This document shows, piece after piece, positions 21,263 to 29,049 of a stretch of 64,000 bases of DNA (positions are counted from its first letter, which is position 1; each line of letters opens with the position of its first letter). Origin of the DNA: Paeniglutamicibacter psychrophenolicus (GTDB lineage Bacteria > Actinomycetota > Actinomycetes > Actinomycetales > Micrococcaceae); assembly GCF_017876575.1 (NCBI RefSeq), contig NZ_JAGIOE010000001.1:2418001-2482000 (forward strand), written 5' to 3'. The position numbers were made by a program, and so were the translations under genes. The notes beneath the pieces were generated by a model that made no database searches, was not told where the DNA came from, and saw nothing but the letters and a program-made list of their open reading frames with translations.

Positions 21263-22051
21263 ATGTCTCGCATCACTGCAGGAAATATCTTCAGGGTAGT
21301 GCTTGCATTCGTTTTCTGGCTTTTCGTCGCTTTTTACGTGCTCGTGATCGGCATTGGCGCCAAGAACAAGAAGGTTATGTTTGAAGGTGGGTGCTACGCC
21401 GCCGTCTTCATTGCCGCCGTTTCCCTTGGAAGCAGCGGTGCTATTGTCGGTCTCGCGGCCATGGGCTTGTCAGCCGTGCGTTCATACATGCTTCGCGATC
21501 TCTGGCTTCCCAGAAGGGTGCGAAAATCAGAGCGCGGCAACATGGTCCACGAGCACGCGACCATGCCCCCTCCCGCCCAGTCGTACCCGACCGCAACTTC
21601 GCTCCCCGGGGCGTCGGACAACCTGTCGTCCGCTCTGGCATGGGTGAGCGCCAAGGCCAAGCAGAACAAGCACCGCCTTCCCGGAGATACATACGTAACC
21701 ATCCTGGAAACCTGCCAAATGCTGGACTCGGTAATCGACGCCGAAATCCTGCAGCCGTCCGGTGATGCGCGGTTTGAGTATGAACTGGAAGCCGTGGTGA
21801 GGGAATACCTGCCAACGGTTCTTCGGGGATTCCTGGCCATACCGCCGAGCATGGTGGACAACCGGCAACCAAACGGAAGAACACCCAATGAGGAATTGGT
21901 TGAGCAACTTGGGCTCCTTCTCGGACAGGCCGAGACACTGCACTCCACCCGTCACAGCCAAACCTCGTCGGATCTGACCACTACCGGCAACTTCCTGAGA
22001 GAACGGTTCGGGCATCACCAGCAAGGTGGATTCGACTTCGGGATCAAGTAA
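21263..22051 (+). CDS. membrane protein partner of TelA (XpaC-like)
   Basis: A 262-residue protein with two or three N-terminal membrane helices (about residues 8-30 and 40-75) and a soluble C-terminal half rich in helices (ALAWVSAKAKQNKHRLPGDTYVTILETCQML ... EYLPTVLRGFLAIPPS). In many bacteria telA is followed by xpaC, a membrane protein of the same layout; this gene follows telA by two bases with a GAGGGG upstream of its ATG. Sequence similarity to XpaC is only suggestive, so the call rests mainly on synteny and topology. Like telA it is less G+C-rich than the surroundings. Confidence 0.6.
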   Translation: MSRITAGNIFRVVLAFVFWLFVAFYVLVIGIGAKNKKVMFEGGCYAAVFIAAVSLGSSGAIVGLAAMGLSAVRSYMLRDLWLPRRVRKSERGNMVHEHATMPPPAQSYPTATSLPGASDNLSSALAWVSAKAKQNKHRLPGDTYVTILETCQMLDSVIDAEILQPSGDARFEYELEAVVREYLPTVLRGFLAIPPSMVDNRQPNGRTPNEELVEQLGLLLGQAETLHSTRHSQTSSDLTTTGNFLRERFGHHQQGGFDFGIK

Positions 22052-22429
22052 GAGATCACGTCCGTAGGTGATTGCGTTTCGTGGATTGATTGCCGACGGG
22101 ATACCTCGTGAAAGCAGTGCGGTTGTGAGTTGGTATTCGTGGGCAAACGAGACTCGCTCAGGAATTCCCCCCATGTATCCGCACGGGGGATTTCGTTGGA
22201 GAAAATTTACTCTCAGCGTCTTCCTTGTCCTGCGAACCGCAAGTTGCCTGATGCCGAGCTCGTCGCGAATCCAGTGACGGTGTCTCCAAAAATGTCTTGG
22301 CTTCTCCATGTTCTCAGGGCGCACAGGGTTCTTCGCGGGTACATCCGCAAGCGACGAACCAAGAAATCCACCGGCATGCTGCACAACGAGATCGACTTGC
22401 CACGCGGCTGCGCGCGGCATGCATCACGG

Positions 22430-22485
22430 GCCCGATCGCCCACGTCCATCGCATCGCGCGGGGGCTGTGGACGGCCGGGCTTTTT
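22430..22485 (+). terminator. terminator-like hairpin downstream of telA/xpaC-like pair
   Basis: Imperfect 14-base arms (22430-22443 against 22467-22480, two mismatches and one G-U) followed by five T. The right arm and T-run (CGGCCGGGCTTTTT, then GCCCGG) closely resemble those of the terminator at 19804-19825. Confidence 0.55.
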
Positions 22486-22547
22486 GCTGCCCGGTGAAAG
22501 GTGGGGCGCGGTGTCGGCCCGCGACTGAATGAATCACCTGTTTCCTG

Positions 22548-22576
22548 TTGACAACCGGTTCCCGCCACCCTAGGTT
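22548..22576 (+). promoter_or_regulatory. sigma70-type promoter of the GntR-ABC operon
   Basis: Perfect -35 TTGACA at 22548-22553, a 17-base spacer and TAGGTT as -10 at 22571-22576. Just downstream lie TTAC-N4-GTAA and a direct repeat TGAACCA-C-TGAACCA, which could be the binding site of the GntR protein encoded next (inference). Confidence 0.65.
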
Positions 22577-22649
22577 AGTTACATGAGTAATGAACCACTG
22601 AACCAATCAGGCTCGTGGGATCGTTGCGTGTCAAGAAAGGCTGGTCGTC

Positions 22650-23039
22650 GTGGGCGCCATCGATGATTCGCGGCCGATCTTCATCCAGATCGCGGAACTG
22701 GTCGAGTCCGAGATCGTCGCCGGCACGATGGCCGAGGAAACGCAGGTCCCCTCAACCAACGAGTTCGCGGCCTACTACCGCATCAATCCGGCCACCGCGG
22801 CCAAGGGAGTGAACCTCTTGGCTGAACGAGGAATCCTGTACAAGAAACGAGGAATTGGCATGTTCGTCGCCACTGGGGCCCGCGACCAGTTGCTGGGTAA
22901 AAGGCGCAGCGCTTTCGCCGCCCAATACATCCAACCGCTGGCCCGCGAGGCGAGGAAACTCGGCATCGACGCCGAGACACTGGCTTCGATGGTCCGCCAA
23001 TCACTGGCTGCCGATGCGGCCGAAGGAAGTGTCCGATAA
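22650..23039 (+). CDS. GntR family transcriptional regulator, YtrA subfamily
   Basis: A 129-residue regulator with an N-terminal winged helix (PIFIQIAELVESEIVAGTMAEETQVPSTNEFAAYYRINPATAAKGVNLLAERGILYKKRGIGMFV) and only about 45 further residues, the short dimerisation tail of YtrA-type GntR proteins. These typically repress adjacent ABC transporter operons and respond to cell-wall-active stress. A GTG start at 22650 is used. Its TAA overlaps the ATG of the ABC gene by one base, so regulator, ATPase and permease form one operon, probably autoregulated. Confidence 0.9.
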   Translation: MGAIDDSRPIFIQIAELVESEIVAGTMAEETQVPSTNEFAAYYRINPATAAKGVNLLAERGILYKKRGIGMFVATGARDQLLGKRRSAFAAQYIQPLAREARKLGIDAETLASMVRQSLAADAAEGSVR

Positions 23040-23962
23040 TGGAAACGACACCTGCACCGGCCATCGAGGTGCGAAACCTGACAAAGACCTACCGCGAAGC
23101 CAACGCCCTGGACTCGGTCTCCCTGTCCCTGGAGGCAAACCGGATCTACGGGCTGCTGGGCCGCAACGGCGCCGGCAAGACCACCCTGATGTCGATCCTC
23201 AGTGGCCAGGGGTTCCCGACCGGCGGCCAGGTGCTGATCCATGGCAAGGACCCGTACGAAAACGACGGGACGCTGGCGCGGATCTGCTTCATCCGTGAAT
23301 CGCAGAGATATCCCGATGACTTCAATGCGCGCCAGGCATTCAGGGCCGCAGCGCTGTTCTTCGCCAATTGGGACCAGGACCTGGCTGAGAGGCTCATCGA
23401 GGACTTCGCCCTGCCGACCAAGCGACGCATCAAGAAGCTCTCCCGCGGCCAGCTCTCGGCCGTCGGGGTGATCATCGGGATGGCGGCCCGGGCCGAAATC
23501 ACCGTGTTCGACGAGCCCTACCTGGGGCTTGACGCGGTGGCCCGGCAGATCTTCTACGACCGCCTGGTCGAGGACTACTCCGCCCACCCGCGCACCATCG
23601 TGCTCTCCTCCCACCTGATCGACGAGATCGCGAACCTCCTGGAGCATGTCGTGGTCATCGACAAGGGACGGATCATCCTTGACGAGGACGCCGACTCGCT
23701 GCGCGGCTCGGCCTTCGCCGTGACCGGGAACCAGGAGAAGGTTGCGGCCTTCATCGAGGGCCACCGCGTGCTGCACCGCGACTCCCTCGGTTCCCTGGCC
23801 TCGGTCACCATCCAGGCGCGGCTCGGGGCGACCGAGCGCGCCATGGCCGCCGAGCTGGGACTTGAGCTCTCACCCGTTCCACTGCAGCAACTGGTTGTGC
23901 GCACCACCATGGCCGCCCAAACAGAACCCCGCGGGGATCGCTACCAGGAGGCCCTTAAATGA
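23039..23962 (+). CDS. ABC transporter ATP-binding protein
   Basis: A 307-residue ATPase subunit. Walker A is GRNGAGKT (41-48), the signature is LSRGQLSAVG, and Walker B is ITVFDEPYLGLD with the D-loop; the switch histidine is in VLSSHLIDEIA. The signature is slightly unusual (LSRGQ, followed by LSAVGVI rather than the usual RxxLA). The C-terminal 90 residues form the extra domain seen in export-type (YtrB/CcmA-like) ATPases. Four-base overlap (ATGA) with the permease gene. Together they make an exporter whose substrate is unknown. Confidence 0.92.
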   Translation: METTPAPAIEVRNLTKTYREANALDSVSLSLEANRIYGLLGRNGAGKTTLMSILSGQGFPTGGQVLIHGKDPYENDGTLARICFIRESQRYPDDFNARQAFRAAALFFANWDQDLAERLIEDFALPTKRRIKKLSRGQLSAVGVIIGMAARAEITVFDEPYLGLDAVARQIFYDRLVEDYSAHPRTIVLSSHLIDEIANLLEHVVVIDKGRIILDEDADSLRGSAFAVTGNQEKVAAFIEGHRVLHRDSLGSLASVTIQARLGATERAMAAELGLELSPVPLQQLVVRTTMAAQTEPRGDRYQEALK

Positions 23963-24654
23963 ACCGCGTCGTCAAGGTTGCCCGGATGCAACTGATCAAC
24001 AAGTGGTCATTCCTGGGCATCCCGATGGTGATCCTGGTGGCCTCCACCCTGATGACCTTTGCCATCTGGGCCCTGCTGCCGGCCAGTGCCAGGGAAGGGA
24101 CCCTGTACTCGGGGTCGGGCCAGGCGGTCATGTGGTATTTTCTGGCGCTGGGCATCCAGTCGCTGACCTTCACCTTCCCGTTCTCCCAAGCCATGAGCGT
24201 TTCGCGCAGGACGTTCTATCTGGGAACCCTTGGGCTTTTCGCGACCATCGCGTTGGGCTATGCGATCCTGTACTACCTGCTGGGCCTGGTGGAAAAGGCC
24301 ACCGGCGGCTGGGGTTTCAACGGGCAGCTCTTCGCCCTGGGCTGGATCGCCGGAAACAACGCCGCCATCCAGATCCTGTTCTACTTCGTGGCCATGGTGC
24401 TGCTGTTCATGATCGGTTTCTGGGCTGCCACGGTGTACATGCGCTGGAAGGCCACCGGCTTGCTGATCGCCGGCATCGGCTTCGCCGTGGTGCTGCTGGG
24501 CCTGGTTGGGCTGGCGACACTGAACGATGCCTGGCCCCAGGTCGGCGCGTGGTTCGCCGCGATGCAGGTGCTGGGCTTGAGCATCGTCCTTGGTGGCCTC
24601 TGCGTGCTGTTGGCCGGAGGTTCCTACCTGACGCTGCGCCGGGCCACGACCTAG
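23959..24654 (+). CDS. ABC transporter permease
   Basis: A 231-residue membrane protein with six predicted helices (about residues 18-40, 55-75, 90-118, 128-152, 160-180, 193-218). It has no catalytic motif. Its start overlaps the ATPase gene by four bases, and it is the last gene of the GntR-ABC operon. The short size and single permease fit the YtrA-regulated ABC-2-like export systems. Substrate unknown. Confidence 0.85.
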   Translation: MNRVVKVARMQLINKWSFLGIPMVILVASTLMTFAIWALLPASAREGTLYSGSGQAVMWYFLALGIQSLTFTFPFSQAMSVSRRTFYLGTLGLFATIALGYAILYYLLGLVEKATGGWGFNGQLFALGWIAGNNAAIQILFYFVAMVLLFMIGFWAATVYMRWKATGLLIAGIGFAVVLLGLVGLATLNDAWPQVGAWFAAMQVLGLSIVLGGLCVLLAGGSYLTLRRATT

Positions 24655-24799
24655 GCACCGGGCACCGGGCGAACCCGGCGGGGAGGCGATGCGGCAAGCC
24701 TCCCCGCAGGGGTTCGCCATGCCGGGTGGGGTGTCATTCGCGACACATGCGGGGGTCGCGGTGCCCAAGGTGCGGGGGATCGACGGTATCCTTTGGTGC

Positions 24800-25798
24800 G
24801 TGGCCCTGGACTTTACATCGATCGACTTTGAAACCGCCAACGGATTCCGTGGCTCCGCCTGCAGCGTCGGGCTCAGCCGGGTCCGCAACGGCACAATCGT
24901 CGAGGAAGCCTCCTGGCTGATGCGCCCGCCGGAGGGCTTTGACCACTTCGACCCACGCAACGTCATGATCCACCGCATCACCGCGGACATGGTCGCCGAC
25001 GCCCCGCGTTTCGGTGAACTGTTCACCCCGATGGCCAACTTCATCGGTACCGACACCCTCGTGGCGCACAACGCCGCCTTCGACCTGGGCGTGATCCGCT
25101 CCGCCCTGGAGGTCTCGGCGCTCGCCGGACCGGCGTTCGACTACGCCTGCACCGTGAAGATGTCCCGGCGCACCTACGAGCTCTCCTCCTACTCGCTGCC
25201 CTTCGTGGCCGAAGAGGCCGGCTCGCCGATGGAAAACCACCACGATGCGCTCGCCGATGCCCGGGCCTGCGCGAACATCATGATCGACATCGCCCGCCGC
25301 CAGGAAGCCGACGCGGTGGCCGCGGCCGCCGAGGCGCTGAAGGTGAAGATGGGCTTCGCCCCGGCCTACGTGCCAGGCGACGAACTGTCCAAGGCCACCC
25401 GCGACGCCCAGGGCTGGGCCGCCAGCGGGAACCGCGTGCCGATGCAGCCCGAATGGGCCGCGTGGCCGCAGGAGGGCGAGGACCGCACCGGGGACCCCGG
25501 GGCCGACCCGGCGCACCCGCTGTTCGGCGAGACGGTGGTGTTCACCGGCAACCTGCGCATCTCCCGGCAAGTCGCCAAGGACCGCTCCGCCGAGCGCGGG
25601 GCCAACACCGCCAGCCGGGTGACGCGCGCGACCACGGTGCTGGTGGTCGGCGACGGCTTCGTGCCCGAGGACCTGTCCACCGGCCGGCTCACCGGCAAGG
25701 CCAAGCGGGTGCTGCGCCTGCAGGAGGCCGGGCAGCGCGTGGCGATACTTTCCGAGGGCGAGTTCCTGCAGCTGATCGACGGCTTCGACGCGGCCTGA
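24800..25798 (+). CDS. DnaQ-like 3'-5' exonuclease with BRCT domain
   Basis: A 332-residue protein. The DEDDh exonuclease motifs are present: ExoI IDFETAN (residues 7-13), ExoII HNAAFD near residue 90, ExoIII HHDALADA near 150. The C-terminal 100 residues resemble a BRCT domain (LFGETVVFTGNLRISRQVAKDRSAERGANTASRVTRATTVLVVG). The GTG at 24800 (VALDFTSIDFETAN) is chosen because the exonuclease fold starts there; the open frame extends 37 codons further but lacks family similarity. This exonuclease-BRCT pairing is known in actinobacteria and points to DNA repair or proofreading. Confidence 0.88.
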   Translation: MALDFTSIDFETANGFRGSACSVGLSRVRNGTIVEEASWLMRPPEGFDHFDPRNVMIHRITADMVADAPRFGELFTPMANFIGTDTLVAHNAAFDLGVIRSALEVSALAGPAFDYACTVKMSRRTYELSSYSLPFVAEEAGSPMENHHDALADARACANIMIDIARRQEADAVAAAAEALKVKMGFAPAYVPGDELSKATRDAQGWAASGNRVPMQPEWAAWPQEGEDRTGDPGADPAHPLFGETVVFTGNLRISRQVAKDRSAERGANTASRVTRATTVLVVGDGFVPEDLSTGRLTGKAKRVLRLQEAGQRVAILSEGEFLQLIDGFDAA

Positions 25799-25867
25799 GC
25801 AAGCCGGCACGGCGTCGCGCGCGTTCACGCGTGTGCCCCCGCCCGCGGGCCCGGCGGGCCACGGCCC

Positions 25868-27973
25868 CTAGCGACGTCCGCGCAACACGCGCAGCGCGCC
25901 GAAGCCCTCGCGGGCCAGTTGCCCCACGCTGGCCTCGGGTAGGTACGCCCGGGCCAGTGCCCCGGCGATCCGCGGCAAATCCGACTCGTCGCGGTACACC
26001 AGGTACATCGGCACGATGCGCGGGGAAAACTTCGCCTTGAACGCGTGCAGCGACCCGAACCCGTAGACCGGTTCCAGGGCCCTGGCCAGCGCGGCAAGCA
26101 CCCGGTCCACCGGTTCGGTCCCCGCGCCGTGCACGGCATGGGCCAGCGGGGCCCCGGACAGCGAGGCGAAGGACGCTCCCTCGGCGGAAAACGTGCGCAG
26201 CGATGAGGCGATGAGGAACTCCATGACCGGTCCGAAGCCGCCCTCGCGCCGGCGCATCAGATCCAGCGTCCATCCGGTCACGGTTCCTCCGGCGGAATAG
26301 ACCGGCAGCCAGGACAGGAACCCCTGGACGGTTCCGCTTCGGTCCTGCGCCAGGGCCACGCGCACCGCCGGGTCCGCGGCTTCGGCCAGGGTGCCCAGGG
26401 TGAAGCGCATCGGTGGCAGCGACCTGTCCCCGGCCCAGGAGTCGGAGATCTCCTCGAGCGCCGCGTGCACCGGCTCCGGCTCGTCGATCAGCGCCGTCAG
26501 CCGGAAGGACACCTCCTCGCGGGCCGCGCGGTTCAGCGCCGTGCGCACATCGGACCACGCCTTGCCGGCGAAGGCCAGATCCGGCAGGTCGACGATGGTG
26601 TCCTCGGCGATCTGCATGCTGCGGAACGCGTCGACCGGCGCCGCCGGAGCCGCGGTGACGGAGAAGAAACAGGGGACCAACCCGGCGCCCTCGGCCGCCT
26701 TGGCGAAGTCGAGCATCGCCGCATCCCGGTCCGCGGCCGGGCCCACCGGGTCGCCCAGGGAGATCGCGCAGCCGGCGTGCACCTGGTAGGCCAGCAACGA
26801 TCCGCCCGGCGAGCGGCGGTGCGCGTTCCCCTCCCAGGTCCCCATCCAGGACAGCGTGCCCCCGCCGTGGCGCTTGAGCTCGGTGACCACCTCGGGGCGG
26901 GCGATCGGATCGGCGTGCGCATCGGCCGGCAGCCGGCGCACGGGCCGCAGGCCAAAAGCCCGCCAGCAGATGACCAGGTAGCCGAGCATCAGCACCCACA
27001 GCCCGGCCAGGGCCGCGGCCAGCGAGGCCAGGTGCGCGTGGGGCAGCTGCGGCCCCATGGTCACCACCAGGGTGATCCCCAGGGCGCCGCGCAGCACGTT
27101 GAGCACCGCCAGCACCAGGGCCCCGATGAAGGCGATGCGCCGCCCGTTGCGCAGCCCGCGGGCCAGGGCAATGGCCAGCGCCGCGTCGATGAGCACCGCA
27201 ATGTGCCCGCCGCCGGCCCGGGTGGGCCCGAAAGGGCCGTGCGTGGGCACCACAAGGGTCAGGATCTGGACGAAGACCAGGCCCACCAGGCCCGCCCAGG
27301 CGATGAAGCGCTGTTCGCGCACGTTGGGCCGGGAAATGCTGCGGTGCTTGAGAATGAGCACCAGCAGGATCGCGGCGCTGTGTTCCAAATCGGAGATCTC
27401 TCCCACCAGCGTGGTGCCCAGCACCGCGAAGGCCAGCAGCAAAAACTGCCAGCGGCCGCGCCAGGGCTGGCGCACGTGGCAGGCCGCGAGGGCCAGGGCG
27501 GCGAAGATGCCCCCGGAGGGACCGGCGTCGACGTCGTTGGCCAGCGCGTCGATCCACTCGGAGCCCAGGTTGCGGAAGAGCAGCAGGGCGGCCGCGGTCA
27601 GCAGGACCGCGCCGACCTGGCCGCCGAAGAAGGCCAGCACCGCGGTGCGCGTGCCGCGGGTGGCTTCGAGCCAGCCCACGGACAGCGGGATCAGCAGTAG
27701 CACGCTGAGGTAGGCCACGGGTTCGGCAAGGAAGAACATGCCGCTGAGCGTCGTGAACCAGTTCCCGGCGCTGAAGGAGGGCAGCCCGTAGGACAATCCG
27801 GCGAACCATGCCCGGTGCGAGATGTTTTCCACCAGGGCACCGGTCGCGATCCCGCCGGCCAGCACCACCAGCCACAGCACCGCGGTGAACGGGGCCGCGG
27901 CGATGGCCCCGCGCACCGCGCGCAGCATCGAACCCCACCGGGTGGGGGCGGTTGCGGGGTGTGCGGTCGGCAT
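25868..27973 (-). CDS. MprF-like protein: rhomboid-like membrane N-terminus plus DUF2156 domain
   Basis: A 701-residue protein. The C-terminal half (about 370-690) is the DUF2156 acyltransferase-type domain of phosphatidylglycerol lysyltransferases (GGSLLAYQVHAGCAISLGDPVGP ... KAKFSPRIVPMYLVY), which transfers an amino acid to membrane lipid. The N-terminal 220 residues look like a rhomboid: WFTTLSGMFFLAEPVAYLSVLL, GWLEATRGTRTAVLAFF, GPSGG (Ser153) and a later EHSAA (His198). Further helices lie at about 215-345. The ATG at 27973 is used because the longer frame overlaps the upstream gene. Ten bases separate it from that gene. Aminoacyl-lipid specificity cannot be told. Confidence 0.75.
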   Translation of the reverse strand: MPTAHPATAPTRWGSMLRAVRGAIAAAPFTAVLWLVVLAGGIATGALVENISHRAWFAGLSYGLPSFSAGNWFTTLSGMFFLAEPVAYLSVLLLIPLSVGWLEATRGTRTAVLAFFGGQVGAVLLTAAALLLFRNLGSEWIDALANDVDAGPSGGIFAALALAACHVRQPWRGRWQFLLLAFAVLGTTLVGEISDLEHSAAILLVLILKHRSISRPNVREQRFIAWAGLVGLVFVQILTLVVPTHGPFGPTRAGGGHIAVLIDAALAIALARGLRNGRRIAFIGALVLAVLNVLRGALGITLVVTMGPQLPHAHLASLAAALAGLWVLMLGYLVICWRAFGLRPVRRLPADAHADPIARPEVVTELKRHGGGTLSWMGTWEGNAHRRSPGGSLLAYQVHAGCAISLGDPVGPAADRDAAMLDFAKAAEGAGLVPCFFSVTAAPAAPVDAFRSMQIAEDTIVDLPDLAFAGKAWSDVRTALNRAAREEVSFRLTALIDEPEPVHAALEEISDSWAGDRSLPPMRFTLGTLAEAADPAVRVALAQDRSGTVQGFLSWLPVYSAGGTVTGWTLDLMRRREGGFGPVMEFLIASSLRTFSAEGASFASLSGAPLAHAVHGAGTEPVDRVLAALARALEPVYGFGSLHAFKAKFSPRIVPMYLVYRDESDLPRIAGALARAYLPEASVGQLAREGFGALRVLRGRR

Positions 27974-27983
27974 CGGTGTTCCG

Positions 27984-28970
27984 CTACTGCCCGGCGGTGA
28001 GGGCCATCCAGCGCTCGTGCATGGCATCGAGGATCGGATCGATCTCGGAGGCCGGGCGGTGGGCCACCGCGTCGGTGCCCTGCACCGCCGCCAGCAGCGT
28101 GGTGGCAAACGCGGCGGTCTCCACGTCGGGCTCCTCGCCCAGTGCCTCGAAGAGCGCGTCGTAGGCGGCCTTCGGTTCGGTGTGTGCCAGCGCGTTGCGC
28201 ACGTAGCCGACGGCACGGAAGAGCCCGGCCCCGGCCGTGTTCTCCGGTTCCCGGCCCGGCGTTTCGTCGGTGCGCTGCTCGTCGGTGTCCGATGCGTCGG
28301 TGTCCGCCTCGGTGGCCTCCGCCTCGTCGTGGGCGGGTTCCTCGATGGCGAATTCCTGCACCAGGGCGGCCCAGCGGTCCACCGAACCGGTCCCGGATTC
28401 CAGGGCGGCGCGCACCACCAGGGCCGCTGCCCCGGCCGCGCGGTGCGCGCTGGGGGCGCCGTGGGTCAGCGCAGCGGCATCGGTGGCGATCTTGGCCGTG
28501 GTCGCCTCATTGACCCGCGGCAGCAACGCCACGAACGCGGCGCGGGTGAGCACCCCGGTGGTGTCGGCCTGCGGGAAGAGCGGGCGGCCCACCGAGGCCA
28601 TGTCGCGGTTGTCCAGGGCCAGCAGGTTCTGCGAGTCGCCCGGGGCCAGGGCCGGGGCTCCGGCGAAGGCCTCATCGATCCAGCGCGGCTGCGGCTCGGG
28701 TGCGCCCTCGGGGAAGGACTTGTTCACCAGCTTGTACCAGCGCAGCGCGGCCAGCCACATGCACGCCGCCTCGTCGGAGGCCACGCCGTCGTGGGCCCAT
28801 TCCAGGGCCTCGAGCAGCCCGTCGAGCAGGTAAAGGGCCAGGGTCTCGGTTTCGCCGGGCTCCTGCGCATCGCGGGCATGGGCGGCGCCGTCGGCCGCGG
28901 CCAGCAGGACCCCGAAGACACGGTCGGAAAAATCGGCGGGAAGCGCGTACTGATCAGTTGATTCACTCAC
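27984..28970 (-). CDS. unknown acidic protein upstream of the mprF-like gene
   Basis: A 328-residue soluble protein that I do not recognise. It is alanine-rich and mostly helical, with a strongly acidic, probably disordered stretch near residues 220-250 (EAEATEADTDASDTDEQ). The first 100 residues (DFSDRVFGVLLAAADGAAHARDAQEPGETETLALYLLDGLLEALEWAHDG) resemble a helical repeat fold. The GTG at 28970 is preferred; the longer frame would overlap the divergent sbcD gene. It lies ten bases before the mprF-like gene and is likely co-transcribed with it. Confidence 0.65.
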   Translation of the reverse strand: MSESTDQYALPADFSDRVFGVLLAAADGAAHARDAQEPGETETLALYLLDGLLEALEWAHDGVASDEAACMWLAALRWYKLVNKSFPEGAPEPQPRWIDEAFAGAPALAPGDSQNLLALDNRDMASVGRPLFPQADTTGVLTRAAFVALLPRVNEATTAKIATDAAALTHGAPSAHRAAGAAALVVRAALESGTGSVDRWAALVQEFAIEEPAHDEAEATEADTDASDTDEQRTDETPGREPENTAGAGLFRAVGYVRNALAHTEPKAAYDALFEALGEEPDVETAAFATTLLAAVQGTDAVAHRPASEIDPILDAMHERWMALTAGQ

Positions 28971-29049
28971 GGAAGCAAGTCTAGTGGTTTTGCACAGGCG
29001 GGCAGGGCCGAATACCAACTCGTGGCCGCCGCTGGCTACTGTGGAACCC

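Larger units (their letters stand above)
22052..22649. other. gene-poor stretch between xpaC-like gene and GntR gene
   Basis: About 600 bases without a convincing gene. It holds a short C-run/G-run hairpin (22166-22171 with 22085-type pairing at 22185-22190), a terminator-like structure (22430-22485) and a good promoter (22548-22576). Open frames on both strands have no recognisable product and mixed codon use; remnants of a lost gene are possible but not shown. Confidence 0.5.

Noticed and set aside
22130-22528. Open frames in the 600-base gap after the xpaC-like gene
   Set aside because: No similarity recognised, no ribosome site, and they run through a terminator-like hairpin; treated as non-coding, though a decayed gene cannot be excluded.
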